From NCBI GenBank assembly GCA_025449115.1, contig JAHLKC010000133.1, positions 1 through 64,000 on the forward strand: a stretch of 64,000 nt of DNA. The letters are read 5' to 3'. Shown in pieces: positions 24,401 to 36,230 of the stretch (the first letter of the stretch is position 1; each line of letters begins with the position of its first letter). The notes below the pieces were generated by a model. It searched no databases, was not told the origin of the DNA, and worked only from the letters and a program-made list of their open reading frames with translations. The translations under genes were made by a program, and so were the position numbers. Source of the DNA: Chytridium lagenaria. Its lineage: Eukaryota > Chytridiomycota > Chytridiomycetes > Chytridiales > Chytridiaceae.

Positions 24401-25461
24401 ATTATACCGTCCACCACCACTCCCACCACCACTCCCACCACCACCATAACCTTTTCCCTTTCCACCTCCGCCACTCGTGCCCAACATGAGCATAGACGAA
24501 CTCTGACCAACATACCCATACTCCTCCGCGGTCGACCTCAACGCCATCATAATCTCAGCCTCCTCTGCCGCCCTTTCCGCAGCCTCTGCTGAGCAGCCAT
24601 TTCCGCCTCCTCTGCCGACTGTCTCAACAATATCGAGGACAGCCGCCTCGTATTCCTCTTGAGAGATGGCATTGCGCTCACGGGCTTCTTCGAGGTCTTC
24701 GAGGGTTGTTGGGAAAGGTTCGGGCGTTGGGGTTTGGGCAGTGGTTGGAGGGAATGTCATGTATTCTGAAGGGGCGGGGACGGCAACGGGGATGTGGGAT
24801 GGAGAGGCGGATCTGCTATTGTTATTGCTGCTGCTGCTGGTGTTGTTGTTGTTGTTGTTGTAGTGGTGAAGGTTGACGGAGAGGGAGGAGGAGTTGGAGA
24901 TGATGGTGGAAGTGTCGTTGTTGTTGTTTTTTATCAGAGGCATCTATACATAAAAAGAAACACAAAAATGAATAAATACAAGAACGGGTTAGTTTGTTTA
25001 ATAAAACAAAAGAAGAGTGTGTAAAAAAAAAAAAGAGATATTGTAGAAAGATAATCTCACCCTTGACACCATTGTAGTTATTAAAAGGTCCCGCAGCAAC
25101 CGCAATCATGGGATCCGCATGATCCTTGCCAGCAGAATTCATGACATTCCGTTTATGCTGTTGCTGTTGATGTTGTTGTAATTGAGCAGCAGAAGAAGAT
25201 GAGGATGCAATGGAGGGAGTAGCCGCAGAGGCAGGAGGAGAGGCCGGTGTTGCAGCTAGAATGTCACTGAAATCAAAGTAGCTTCCCTCTCCTGATCCAT
25301 CTGCCTTGAGTGAGGGTAGATCAAGGAAGTGGCAAGAGGTATGAAGGTGTTGATGATGATGATGATGATGATCCTCCAGCAGCAGCAGCAGCAGCATTCC
25401 CACTCCTACTACTCCCACCACTGCTGCTACTCCCACCGGCAGCTGAAGACGACGACACCAT
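21468..25461 (-). CDS. SPRY-domain protein with low-complexity N-terminus, Gln-rich repeat and Cys-rich C-terminus
   Basis: The SPRY domain (about 23420 down to 22780) is clear: AQFCCYYEVTLLTVSLD, IGLATSPFPDT, RVPGWHPISVSFLSTGE, GFGVGDTVGCGYIPALGTVF, FTLNGEWIGDAFSLID, NASIDVAFNFGVNSFRF. This wording is close to the endosomal adaptor proteins Ssh4/Ear1 and to Ran-binding-protein SPRY domains, which bind partners rather than catalyse. The N-terminal part (25461-23880) is Ser/Ala/Gly/Asn-rich with acidic patches and ends REEASWLREHLMEQQDD before an intron (GTGAGT). The region after SPRY is Pro-rich and then has about ten QGFQxQQx repeats. The last exon has cysteine pairs (VACGGCESICYGCG) and ends EEEEEGFVGR at 21468. 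The frame breaks at several sites (near 22895 and at G7 runs near 22350 and 21708), all at short runs. The start at 25461 is tentative. Confidence 0.65.
21876..22110 (-). repeat. 24-bp coding minisatellite (QGFQxQQx octapeptide)
   Basis: About ten imperfect 24-base units inside the SPRY gene encode QGFQ followed by AQQA, TQQT, PQQA and similar variants. On the plus strand each unit contains GGAATCCTTGCG or GAAACCCTTGCG. All unit lengths are multiples of three across the clean part, so the array keeps the reading frame. The encoded Gln/Phe-rich stretch is likely disordered and aggregation-prone. Confidence 0.85.
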
Positions 25462-27712
25462 TTCAAAAGGTCTTTTTTTTTTTTTTCTTTTCTTCTATAT
25501 GATCAATCTTTCCGTTCTAATGTGATGATGTTTTTCTTCTCTCTCCTCTTGTGATCGTTGTATGTATGAATCAGCGTTGTTCAATAGGAGGAGGGAGGGG
25601 GTGGTGTTGAATGAAGGGAGGGGGGGGTGTGAGGAGAGGGTCAGGTAGAGCAGAGTAGAGTAGAGTAGTTGTAAAATGAAAAAGGGGGGGGGACAAGAGT
25701 GTGAGGTGTGTGTGTGGTGTGTGAGAGAGAGGGTGGTGAGTAGAGTAGTATAGAGTCATATAGTTAATGTATAGTAAGCAGTTGTAGCAAGTAAAGATGT
25801 ACCAAAGCAAAAGTATATAGGAATACTATTAGAAGGTCAGTATAATTAATTATTATAGTATTACTTTTGAGACAAGAAAAAAATTATTATTATAAAAAAT
25901 AAAATATTATAAAAAAAGACGGGGGGGTTGAGGTTACCTCATATTAATTAATGATCACTCTTCTGGTTAATAAAATAAAAGAATAAATAATAATATTTAT
26001 TTATTTATTATATAATATCATATAGTATAGTGGTTTGTGTTGGTTGAGTTTGGTTGTTGGTTGGCTGGCTGGATATATTTAATATATTATTATGTGGGAT
26101 CATATGTCTACTATATTATGTATTTAATTAATGAATAATAGAACATTAGATTTGTCTTTTTCTTTCCTTCTTTCTTTCTTTAATTTCTTTAGTATACTTT
26201 CTTTCTTATTAAAATATTGTTATTATTTATTGTCCTACTGTCTCATACTTTGTATCTCATTACTTGTACAACAGTTATTCAAAGATGTAATTAAAAAAGA
26301 CACATTTCCCACGTTGCTTTGATTGTAATATTAATTTATTATTTATATTTAATAAAAGGAAATGAAAAAAAGACAAGATCTTGTGTGTTGTTTGTTGTTT
26401 GTTGTTGTTTTGCAATAATAAATAAATAATTAAATAAATAAATAATAAATTTAAATTGTAATAAATTATATTTATTTAAACTATTTACATCGTAAATAAA
26501 ATAATATTAATAAATAAATATAACAAGCCAGACTCTGTAAACAATCCATCCATCTAAATATAATAACAATCATTATTAACTATGTATTATTAACTACACG
26601 ATACTACTATATATTTACTACCATACATATACTACTACACAATACTATTTATTACTAATAATACTGTTATACTATTTACTCTTTGGCGTATATATATATA
26701 TATAGGTAATATCGCCGTCTGCAGGTTTTCCCCTTGCTTTAATTACCGCCCTTTTGTATATAAATATCTTTGGGCTTTAGTATTTACTCATTCATTGATG
26801 ACATCTCCTCTCTTCCCTGCAGCGCTCCTTTATACCCTGTTTATTTATTACATGTTTTTCCTGTTTGTTATATTATTAGTTATCAGGAACGTGTGGATTA
26901 TAACAATTATAGAGAGAGAGAGAGAGAGCATCTGTCCTTTACCTATGGTCCAGGTCTAGATCTTTTCTAGCACACACACGCGCACACTGCCCTTCAGTGA
27001 GTATGGAGTAGTCACTTCACAGAGGGTACCTTCCGTCATGTCTATTGAAATACTGCTTACGCTTCATGGCGTTGGGTGATTTGCTGCCCACAAGGCCCAC
27101 TCTCAATACAACACCTCCCGCTTCATGGCCTCATGCACTGGTACTGGATAGAGTGAAAAGGGCCCTCATCGTTGTCGCTTTGTGGGTTTTGGAGTCTGGT
27201 CTAAGCATGGGGGAGTGCTTAAAATACGCCCTTACCGCCAACCACCGGACGATAATTGGAACGTGGCAAAAAAAGGTTGAAAACATAAAAGTCTTCTTTT
27301 CTTGTTTTTCGTTTGCAGGGCTTGTATCCCTTCTTTCCTTCTTTACCAGAGTTTCACACTTGACCCTATATACCAGATAGAGTCCTTACCTGTAAGGATA
27401 GAGGAAATTGAGGTATAGAATATCCCTTTTATTGTGTATTTTAAATGTATTCAATTCTGTATTTATTCATCTCTCTTGATATCTCTCTTGAAATGATGCA
27501 CTGTAAATTTACCATTAAAGTGAATAGTAATATAGACTAAACATTTTCTTGAATTTATATAAACTACACGTTCGTGCGCGTAACAATCACTTACAAAAAC
27601 CAACATTTATTAATGTAAAATCATCACCTCTGCCCTAAATAAAAAAACAACATCCCATAAACTTTATATAAACTTATATAAATCCAAATTCACAAAACAG
27701 GCAACCTCCTCA
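25462..27712. other. Long AT-rich intergenic region with microsatellites
   Basis: More than 2 kb without a recognised gene. It begins with G-runs and GT/GA-rich sequence upstream of the SPRY gene (25580-25740). It then becomes very AT-rich (about 25840-26700, with TATTTATTTATT and ATAAATAA runs and a TATATATATATATA run at 26691-26704), and holds a GAGAGAGAGAGAGAG run near 26911. A frame at 27045-27380 contains a plausible-looking stretch (VKRALIVVALWVLESG), but I recognise no family and do not call it a gene. Confidence 0.5.
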
Positions 27713-30587
27713 TCACCCACCCTCCACATCTTCCCACGCCGCACAAAATATCTCTCTCTGTCTCAACATCTCTTCACTTATCACAAAATCCACAAACAAC
27801 TCTCTCAACTCCTCCTCCTCCTTCCCAACCCTCTGCATAAGCACCAACATCTTGGTCCCATTCTTAATAATCAGGCAACAAACTCTTCCTCGTTCGTTCC
27901 CTCCCTTTCCCCCACACTGCAAACCCCAAACATGCAACGGTGCAGGAACTCCCCCATCCTATATCCTCAATCACCCTCTTATATATATCTGCATCAGACT
28001 CGGTACCATGGAATTCAAATGAACACCCGACTGCCCCAACGACACTGTAAACCTCCAACACAATGTCTATCATCCACATTCCACTGCATAGCCGTACACC
28101 CTCCAATCAAATACTCTCCCTCCCTCCCCCCTCTCCTCCTCCTCCTCCACCCCCCCACTTTTCCTCGTCCTCTTTTCATCATCCTCGGATTCGGAAAAAC
28201 CCTAAACACATATACCGTCTCACCCGTTTCCCTCTCAACCCCTCCACATCCCCACTCACAAACCCCCCCTCGAAACACCTCAACCGTCCAACAAATCCCT
28301 CTCCGTCTCCACCACCTTCTCCACGTCTCCGCATACCTCGCCCGCGCATCGTCAACGCATCCGCAATCGAATGCACAGACGCCGTCCCCCAAAATATCCA
28401 ACGTCCCGCGATAACCGTTCTAGCGAGGTCGTCACGTCTTGACTCGTGTATGGGATCGGTGACATGGGTGGGAGGGCGTGGCTTCGAGGACTTGGGGTGT
28501 GGACGGGGTGTACCCACCGTAAGCGTCTATCGGGCACCGTTTAGGGGAATCCGGTAGACCACGTACCGAAATTGTCCAGGATTCCGGGTCGAACATGAGG
28601 TAATCGACATGTCTTCGGTTCTCTAGAAACATTCTTTGGGTCTCCATCTCCCTGATCTCCAAAGTCCACCACCACCGCATTTTGAGCAAAATTCTACAAT
28701 CAAAACAAAAAGAAAGAAAAGAAGGGTCAATACGATACAACAATAAATAAACCCCTCTATATAAAAAACACGCCCTTTTTTTTCTTTGACGTTGGAAAAC
28801 AGAATAACAAAATAAAAAAAGAAATCTATACTCACTGAAATCCGTCACGCATTTCACACAAACCACTTCCACCCCAAAATCAGGTTTAACCCACTTTTCC
28901 TCTCCTCCTCCTCCTCCCCATCCCCCCCTCCCTTCCTCTCATCCACCCTCACCCCCCCAACCCACCAACCCCGCACAAATCTGACAGCCATCTCCACCCC
29001 TCTCCCAACCTCCACCTCCTTCCTCCGTTTCCTCACCTTCCTCCCCACCTCCCCTCCATCGCTTTTACAACCCCCACAAAACACATCCACCACAAACGGT
29101 TTCTCAAAGGCGTCTTTGGACCCCACAGAAATAGGGTTGCGAGACGGGTGCCGCATGCGCTGCAGAGACAGGGGGTGTCGGTGGTGATGCGGCGTGCTTG
29201 CGGGGACGGGTGAGGTGGTGGCGTCGTCGTAGTCGGAGTGATCTGAGTGGTGGGGTCTTGGGATTCAAAGTGGTGGTAGGGTGTTGATTCGAGGGGGTTG
29301 GTGGGGAGAGTGGGTTGGGTTGCTGTTTGGGAGGGGTTGGAGGGAGAGTGGGTTGGAAAGTTGCTGTTTGGGAGGGGTTGGAGGGGAGAGTGGTTGGAAA
29401 GCTGCTGTTTGGGAGGGTTAGAGGGAGAGTGGTTTGGACGGGGGTTGGAGGGGTTATGGGAAGTTGAGTATGGGTGGATGATGGGAGGGATGTGCTGCGT
29501 GAGATGAGAGGAGGGGTGATGGAGGGGTTGAGGAAATGGAAGGCCATTAATATCTTGGATGATGGAAGCGTTTGGTGTGGAGTGAGGGTTTGCGTTGAGT
29601 AGTGTTGTGAAATCTTGATACGTGTTGGATGGAGAGAGTAAAGGTTGAGGAGGTGATGTGTATATGGAACGGTAGTGTGATGTGTGGGCAAAGACGTGAA
29701 ATCTTGGTACGTGTTGGATGGAGAGAGTAAAGGTGAGGAGGTGATGTGTATATGGGAACGGTAGTGTGATGTGTGGGCAAAGACGTGAAATCTTGGTACG
29801 TGTTGGAGGGAGAGAGTAAAGGTTGAGGAGGTGATGTGTATATCGGAACGGTAGTGTGATGTGAGGGCAAAGACGTGAAATATTGGTACGTATTGGATGG
29901 AGAGAGTAAAGGTTGAGGAGGTGATGTGTATATGGGAATGGCAGAGTGATGTGTGGGCACAGACGTGTTGGATGTAGAGAGTAAAGGTTGAGTAGGTGAA
30001 GATGTGTATATGGGAACGGTAGTGTGTTGTGTGGGCAAAGACGTGTATATCGGAACAGACGTGTTATGCGCAGGTGAAAAAGAGTAAATTGGGAGTATAG
30101 TGTTTTGCATGGATGCAGACGTGTAAACTGGAACAGAATCGATCAAAGGGCTCATGGAATCGATGGGTTGGAATGACGCAAACGTGTTGAACAGAGGCTG
30201 TGACGTGAATTGTGACAAAGTCGGGGTGAATGTAAAGTCGAAGGATGGCCATGCGGGATCCGGGATGATGGTGGATGGAATGGATGATTGTGGGATCCAG
30301 AGGGGGTTTGAAGGTAATGTGGATGCAAGGAGATGGGAGTACTGATCAACGGTTGGGAGGTGGTTGAAGATGGTGTTGTCAAGATTGGATGTGGGTTGGG
30401 GTCTTGAGGGTAGTGTTTCGGGGGTCTGCTGGTTGGTGGTGTTCATGTTGTTCTCGTTTAAATGTTGAGGATCGTGGTGAGTAGGAGTTGGTGGGACGGT
30501 GGTGAAAGGGAGTTGATCATCGTGAGGAAGAGGATGGGACCATGGGAGATTCGTCCCAAAGTCTTGGTGCGGCTGATTTCCGGACAT
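27713..30587 (-). CDS. Cys-rich uncharacterised protein, family member A (frame interrupted)
   Basis: One of three paralogues in the window. The start at 30587 gives MSGNQPHQDFG and a long Pro/Ser/Thr/His/Gln-rich region with a 90-bp tandem repeat. Next come paired cysteines (CLCSACGTRLATLFLWG, then FEKPFVVDVFCGGC), a basic/acidic linker, PDFGVEVVCVKC, and after an intron a block equivalent to the GGG..WR.GKWRPK motif of the other copies. DAYGGYTPSTPQ, IADALTMRGR, LRGKRVRRYMCLGFF, EYLIGG and GFAVWGKGRERTRKSLLPD follow, then MLRQREIFCAAWEDVEGG at 27713. The conserved order matches member C throughout. At least six one-base shifts separate these blocks (for example in GGGG at 29120-29123 and a GGG near 28880), so the gene is either mis-assembled or decayed. 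Function unknown; the cysteine spacing suggests metal binding (inference). Confidence 0.6.
29600..30010 (-). repeat. 90-bp coding tandem repeat in family member A
   Basis: The segment GGTGATGTGTATAT recurs at about 29652, 29740, 29830 and 29920, spaced 88, 90 and 90 bases, with a shorter divergent unit beyond. Each unit encodes about 30 residues built around HHTTVPIYTSPPQPLLSPSN. The 88-base unit lacks two bases (one in a TATGGG context, one in GGTTGAGG) and is where the reading frame is lost. Confidence 0.85.
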
Positions 30588-30975
30588 TTTGTGTGTGCGC
30601 TCCTGCAAAAGACGTTCATTAAGTTAAAGGAAGATGGGGGACGGAAAGAGCTCTCCTGACTCACTTCTCTCCACTACTCCTTCGTTAAGCCAAAAAAACC
30701 GGGAGGAAAGTAAGCCGGAACACCCGTCCTATAGCAATGTACACCTGTACTATAGCAATGTAGCAGAATAAAGCGCAACCCGTTATGTGAAAGTAGTGCG
30801 AGAGAACTGTCTGTTTGCCTTTAAGCAACCCCCTCGAAACAACCCCGTTTCCGTTTCTGTGCGCCGGCGTCGACAAGTTCCAGTTTCGACAAGCCAAAAA
30901 ATGAATGGGGGGTGATGTTGATGAAAAAAATCACACTACACTTTTCAAACACTCCTACTACTGCAAACACCCTAG
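30588..30975. promoter_or_regulatory. Divergent promoter region between family members A and B
   Basis: A gap of 388 bases separates the head-to-head starts of the two paralogues. It contains CTATAGCAATGTA twice (near 30730 and 30750), spaced 20 bases. No TATA box was assigned. The arrangement suggests a shared bidirectional control region (inference). Confidence 0.45.
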
Positions 30976-33900
30976 ATGGCGGATGCGCCCGAGGCTGCTT
31001 ACATCGCAGACGGATCATCATCATCAACTTCATCATCAACGCTTCATTACATTCATCCCTCAGTAGGAGCATCACCACTGAATATGAGCATCACCGGCAA
31101 CAATATGCCGCAGCTTCCCCTCTTTCAACACTCTGCCAGCTATCCTCCTCAGGGCCACTCTTCCATATACAATCAACACCAACACCAACAGCATCCTTAC
31201 CATCATCAACCACAACCCCCTAATATAGTCTCCAGCAACTACGACATTCCCCAAAAGCCTGTTCCATCCATCCTCCCCCTTTCCTTTCAACTCCATCCTC
31301 GTGCAGCAACCGCAACAGGAAATCGTGGTCTTCACGGAATAGAACACCAAAATATAAGACCCTCCCCTTTATCACCCTCCTACCCCGCTCCCGACACCAA
31401 CATGTACTTTCACCAACCACCTCCCTTCTCCCAGAATCCGACCCAGCACCACTTTAATAACCATCAACAAAGCCTCCAACAGGACCTCCAACAACCCCCA
31501 TCACAATCCTTTATCCCGTCCTCCATGCTCCCTCAACTCCAACAACCCTTAATCGACCAACCCTGGACCCCTCATCTCCCATACTCCCCCATAAACACAT
31601 CCCCCATTCAACCTCTTCAATCCCCCGTGACCGCAGTCACTGTATTTCCCGCGCCTCACCCTGAAATCGCCCCCGTCTTCTCCAAATGGCAGGACTTTCA
31701 TCCCCGTCCATCCTCCCTCGACGACGTCTCCCGTAAACGCAAGAAAAGCGAGGACCTCCCTGTGATTGTAAGGAAACGCAAGTCAAGCATCCCGAGTTTG
31801 GCCTTGGTTTTGGATAGTGAGGAGAATATTGTGAGGACCTCTAAATCGGGGAATGGGCATATCGATGGACCATTGTATGATCATATGGTGATGAATGGTC
31901 TTTCGGGAGAAGGAAGAGGAGGATTGTTGCATGAAGCTTCTACAATCCTGAACTCACAAGGACGCCAGGCTTACAGTCTTGCGACAACAGAATCTTTACA
32001 GTCCACCACTTTTGTCACAGAAAACATGCCACCGTCATCTCTCTCCCTCGCCCTCTCCACCTTTTCTTCCTCAACCCCCAATAACTCACAACTCTCCATC
32101 ACAACAACACCACACGTCAGTGCCATCTTCCGAGACACTCAATTCACCTCAATCCCGCCAAACATCTCCAACGTCTCCATTGATATGGCCTCATTCAACG
32201 CTACCGGTCTCTGGATGAACGGATGGACGCCCAACCTCCAGTCAACTCTAATGAACTTCCCACCCCTGCCTACCTATGTTGACGAACCCGTCCCTCTCAT
32301 GGAATTTGTGAAGAACGGAAAGTCTGCATACATTTCCACACCTTTGGAACCTGAACCATGGATGACCACAACCACCAATGGTTCACTTCCCACCATCACC
32401 GAATTCTACAACAAAGCCTTATCTCCATCCTCCACATCATCATCCTCCATCACCTCCCCAACCCTCACTAAACCCCCTTCAAGGCCCCCAGGTCGACCCA
32501 AGGGCTCCCTAAAAACCCCAGCAAAGAAACCACCGCCCATTAAAAAACCTAGGAAAAATCTCAGAGAAGTCATGGGAGTCTGCCGGACCTGTGCGGGGAC
32601 GTTATGCGTGCTTTATCTGCACGGGAAGGATCCCACGCTTTTCGAAAAACCCTTTCGTGTCGATATGGCGTGTCGTGGATGCTTGGGAGTGTTACCTCCA
32701 CCCCTTCCTTTGCATGCTTTGGAACCTTTAGAGAGGAATGGGGTTGTGGGACCCGCGACTTTAAGTTTGAGTCCGTCACCGCCGCCTCCTGGAACGGTTG
32801 GGGGGGTCAAGGGGGTGGCCACGCCTGTGAGTGGAGGGAGGAGGACGGTGGATTGTGATGCTTGTGGGAGGCGTTGGGAGTTGGGGGGGTGAGGATGGTT
32901 GTGGATGGGATGAGGGGATCGCCGGGTTTTGAAGGGGAGGATGTGTGGGTTGAACCTGAGTTGGGGTTGAGGTTGTGTGTGTCAAGTGTGTTTCGGAGTT
33001 TGGTGAGTTTTTTTTGGTTTTTAAAATTCCCTTTCCTTGTTTTTGGTTCTCCTTCTTCCCTCGCTATCTTTATAGATTGATAGTGCCGGGAAACGATTTT
33101 ATCTTATATATTTTTTATATCGAATGTTTTTATTTCTAACGACTTTCAATAGATCTCTGCACAAACTGTGGCGGTGGCGCTACATGGCGGACCGGAAAAT
33201 GGAGACCAAAGCAGCTTTTCCCAGTGGGTCGCAAAACCTGTTCTCTGAACCACATTCGCGCCGGCTCTGTCCTATCCTTCCGCTACGTCGTGTACAGATG
33301 TCCAACGCCCGGTCTTGATTTTGTGAAATCGCTCATGACAGCTGGAAATCCTATGGCGGCAGCATTAGCAGCTGAATCGGGGTTCTCTGTGGACCCCTGG
33401 GCGTACAAGACATCGATTGAATCGGCCATGCCGTATTCCACAGATGCATCGACGGACTCGACGCCTCTTGAGAATATGTTGCATGATGTGTTGAATTTCC
33501 ATCGGACACGTTTTTAACGTTGTTTGCGACACCGTCGTCTATGAGGGAGTTTCCGACGTTGGGGTGTTGGCAGAAATTATGTGATCGTGTTCAGGCGACA
33601 CGGGAAGAGTTGTTGTTGTTTGTGAGAGGTGGTTTTCATACTTGCTCACCTGCGCATCAACGTGTGAGGGAGGCGGTGAAAACGTTGACGGGACAAGAGC
33701 TCCCGCCTGTTTCTAGTTGTTCGTGTCAGTCTTTTTGGGAAGGGATTTAGGGCTTACCTTGGTGTTGGGGCGGCTGTGAGACCGTGTGGAGAGGAGGAGG
33801 CTTTGAATATTTTGGTGAAGCAGCGGGTGTTTCGACGGTATATATGTTTGGGGTTCACGCCTGCTGCGGCGCCTGAACGGATTAGGAAAAAGTTGGGACC

Positions 33901-34419
33901 GAGGGAGCAGAGGTTGTTGATGGGTGGGGAGGAGGATATGGGGAGTGTGATGGCGTTAGATTTTTCTGATCCGAATGCAGAGGTTGGGATTGGGGGGTAT
34001 GCATGCGTGACGTGGTTTGTAGAGGAACGCCATGTTGAGATTGATCATCGATATTGTCTTGGACGACAAGCGTTTAGTCTCTCTTCTGTGCTTCCTCATC
34101 TTATTATTGGATGTCTTGCGAGGATTGAGAATGATTTATCCAAAGATCCTTCATTGCCTGTTCCGCTTCATGTTTGGAGTGGACATAGAACGAGGAAGGG
34201 GGTTGTGTCTGAGAATGAGGTGGAGGTGCCTGCGAGTTATTCGAGGTTGGGTTTGTGACGTTGCCGATTTATGCGGAACGACATGGGTTGACGGTGCAGG
34301 GGGCTAGGAGAATGTTTTATGGGCATTTGATGCCACCGGATTTGTTTTATGGGGAGTTTAATGTGTTTTTGGTGAGTTGGGAGGATAGGCCACGGTCAGC
34401 GGAGAGGCTGCCTTCGTGA
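30976..34419 (+). CDS. Cys-rich uncharacterised protein, family member B
   Basis: The first exon (30976-32892) is one clean frame of 638 codons: a His/Gln/Pro/Ser-rich, probably disordered N-terminus, a basic patch (SRKRKKSEDL, VIVRKRKSS), an AT-hook-like RPPGRPKGSLKTPAKK, then CRTCAGTLCVLYLHGKD, FEKPFRVDMACRGC and CDACGRRWELGG. After an interval at about 32890-33150 the frame resumes with the block CTNCGGGATWRTGKWRPKQL, FPVGRKTCSLNHIRAG and SFRYVVYRCP. The C-terminal half has LLLFVRGGF, FRRYICLGFTP, IGGYACVTWFVEERHVEIDH, LPVPLHVWSG and LPIYAERHG, ending SAERLPS at 34417-34419. Shifts of one base occur near 33493 (T3) and in the 33720-33760 stretch. The basic patches and AT hook suggest a nuclear, DNA-associated protein (inference). 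It is the best-preserved copy. Confidence 0.65.
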
Positions 34420-34444
34420 TGGGGTTTTGGGTATGTTTGTCGAT

Positions 34445-34696
34445 GTGTGCGGGTGGTTTGTTTGTGTGGGGGAGGGTCGGGTCCTGCTTTTGATTTTTTG
34501 AAGACGGTTTCTTCCCCTCTTTTCAAGTTGAGAAATTTGGGACTTTTTTGATATATTTGATTACGGTTGCATGTGCGTGTGGTTTGTTTGTGTGGGGGAA
34601 GGGTCGGGTCCTGCTTTTGCTTTTTGAAAACGGTTTCTTCCCCTCTTTTCAAGTTGAGAAATTTGGGACTTTTTTGATATATTTGATTACGGTTGC
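34445..34696. repeat. Recent 126-bp tandem duplication
   Basis: Two adjacent copies of 126 bases (34445-34570 and 34571-34696) share GTGGTTTGTTTGTGTGGGGG, CGGGTCCTGCTTTT, TTCAAGTTGAGAAATTTGGG and end GATTACGGTTGC. They differ at only a few positions. They lie just downstream of the member B stop codon. Confidence 0.9.
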
Positions 34697-35392
34697 TTTT
34701 TTTTCATTTCTTTTTTTTAATTGCTCATTCTTTTTTATTCTTTTATTCGCGATCGGTGGCTTTCTCTAATTTTATTTTGGCTTTGATGGTTTTAATGTAC
34801 GATTCGTTTTTTTTTTTTGTCCCTTTTCTTTTTTCGGTTCCCTGTTTTCTTTTCACTTTTTGAGTTTACATGGGCCCTACCGTTTCGTTTACTCGTTGTT
34901 TTGTTTATTTGTTGGTTGTTTGTTGTTTTTTTTCCCGAGCGGTCCATGCGCATTCAATCTCGCTCATTTTTATCCCCCTTTTGATGCTTTGATTTTAGTA
35001 ATTTATGAACATGAGGATATTGTATGGATGGTTTTAAAATCTATGAAGTACTGTGTGTGGTGGATATGTTGTAACTTGCTTTTATTTTATCGCGTTTCCC
35101 TGCTTTCTTTCTATGGATCGTCAAGACTTGAGCGCCTTTTGGTTTCTCCTCTTATTTACCAAACGTTTAAAAAATGACACAACTTTATATTGGAGAAAAA
35201 ACAATGGGCAAGACGCGAGGCGAGGGGGGAACAGCAAAAAAAGAAAGACGCATAAAAAACATTTTTTCTTGGAGAGGGTTGATGCCAAACGCAAAGGACA
35301 CTGACAACATCTTTACAAAACCTCATAACCCCGCATCAAAAGAGAAACACGGAAATCAGAAAAGAATCCCCTCCCTCCATCCGTTTTCTTGT
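34697..35392. other. T-rich intergenic region
   Basis: About 700 bases, strongly T-rich on the plus strand in the first part (runs at 34700-34840), with no recognised gene. It separates the 3' ends of member B and the metallothionein gene. Confidence 0.45.
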
Positions 35393-35686
35393 TCAGCAGC
35401 AGCAATTATCAGGCGGGCATGAACATCCAGCCGCACATTTGCAGGGCTTTGCGGTAACAGTCTTGGCGCTTGAGCAGCCGCATCCACCCGTTGCCGAGTT
35501 TCCGCAGTTGCATGAACCTGCTGAACAGGAGCAGGTACCGTTGTTGGCTGAGAGAAGGTGAGTGGGGGTGGAGGATTGCGGGTCAAGTGGGAGAGACTTA
35601 CCAGCGCGGTTGGCGTTGCAGGTGCAGGCCTTTCCAGCGGCGGCGCAAGCGCAGTCGGTACAGCAGTCGCAGCAGGGGGGAGCCAT
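35393..35686 (-). CDS. Metallothionein, 79 residues with 21 cysteines
   Basis: A small cytosolic protein that binds copper, zinc or cadmium through thiolate clusters. Exon 1 (35602-35686) opens MAPPCCDCCTDCACAAAG and exon 2 (35393-35547) ends CAAGCSCPPDNCCC. The spliced product of 79 residues has 21 Cys, arranged as CC and CxC pairs, and no aromatic residue, all typical of metallothioneins. The 54-base intron (35548-35601, GTAAGT to CTCAG) is a multiple of three and holds no in-frame stop, so an unspliced message would encode 97 residues with a Pro/Ser/Leu insert between the two Cys clusters. The GC-rich codon use matches neighbouring genes. Metal preference cannot be read from sequence. No metal-response element was identified upstream. 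Confidence 0.9.
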   Translation of the reverse strand: MAPPCCDCCTDCACAAAGKACTCNANRAGKSLPLDPQSSTPTHLLSANNGTCSCSAGSCNCGNSATGGCGCSSAKTVTAKPCKCAAGCSCPPDNCCC

Positions 35687-36230
35687 TGGAGTAGTTGGGT
35701 TGGGTTGATGGGTGTTGATCGTTAGGAGGGTTTGATGGGTAGTGTTCAGCTCAAAATGGATTGATGATGAGCAAAGCAGTGGTAAAGGAGGAACACAAGA
35801 AAAACCTTTAAAATTTAATATGGAAAGATGAACCAGCAACTTTTTTTTCGGATTTTTTTGATTACGCGTGCGTGGCGATTCGATGGATAAGCAAAAGAAA
35901 AGAAAATAAAATAATGAAAAACGCGTCACGTTAAAAGGGCTTCAAGGTTCATGTTTATTATTCATACAAAAGAATAGGCTGTTTTTTGTGCGTTGTGAAA
36001 GGAGTACTAGGTTGGAGGCGAAAGGGCATCGGAAGTAAAGATTGAGAGAAGGAGAAAAGGTGGGTATCTGCAAGAAAACAAAGAAAGAATGAGTACCCAA
36101 AATCACATATGATCAAAAAGAAAGATAACAAACGAAGAATACAAGCAGATATGGCCGTTATGAAAAGGCAATGAATCAGCAGTTAGGAAAAAAAAAACAA
36201 AAAAACGGCGGGTTATAGTTCAATGAATAT
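35687..36230. other. Metallothionein promoter and Atg13 3' region
   Basis: A 544-base gap without a coherent gene. It lies upstream of the metallothionein start and downstream of the Atg13 stop, with A-rich runs near 36050-36210. No specific element could be assigned. Confidence 0.4.

Noticed and set aside
27045..27380. Open frame of 111 codons in the AT-rich region
   Set aside because: It has no recognisable domain and no matching neighbouring exon, and could be chance in a locally GC-richer patch.
27713..30587. Calling family member A a pseudogene
   Set aside because: Its breaks sit at short runs like those in ATG13, PrpF and other conserved genes, so sequence error is at least as likely. 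It is left as a CDS with low confidence.
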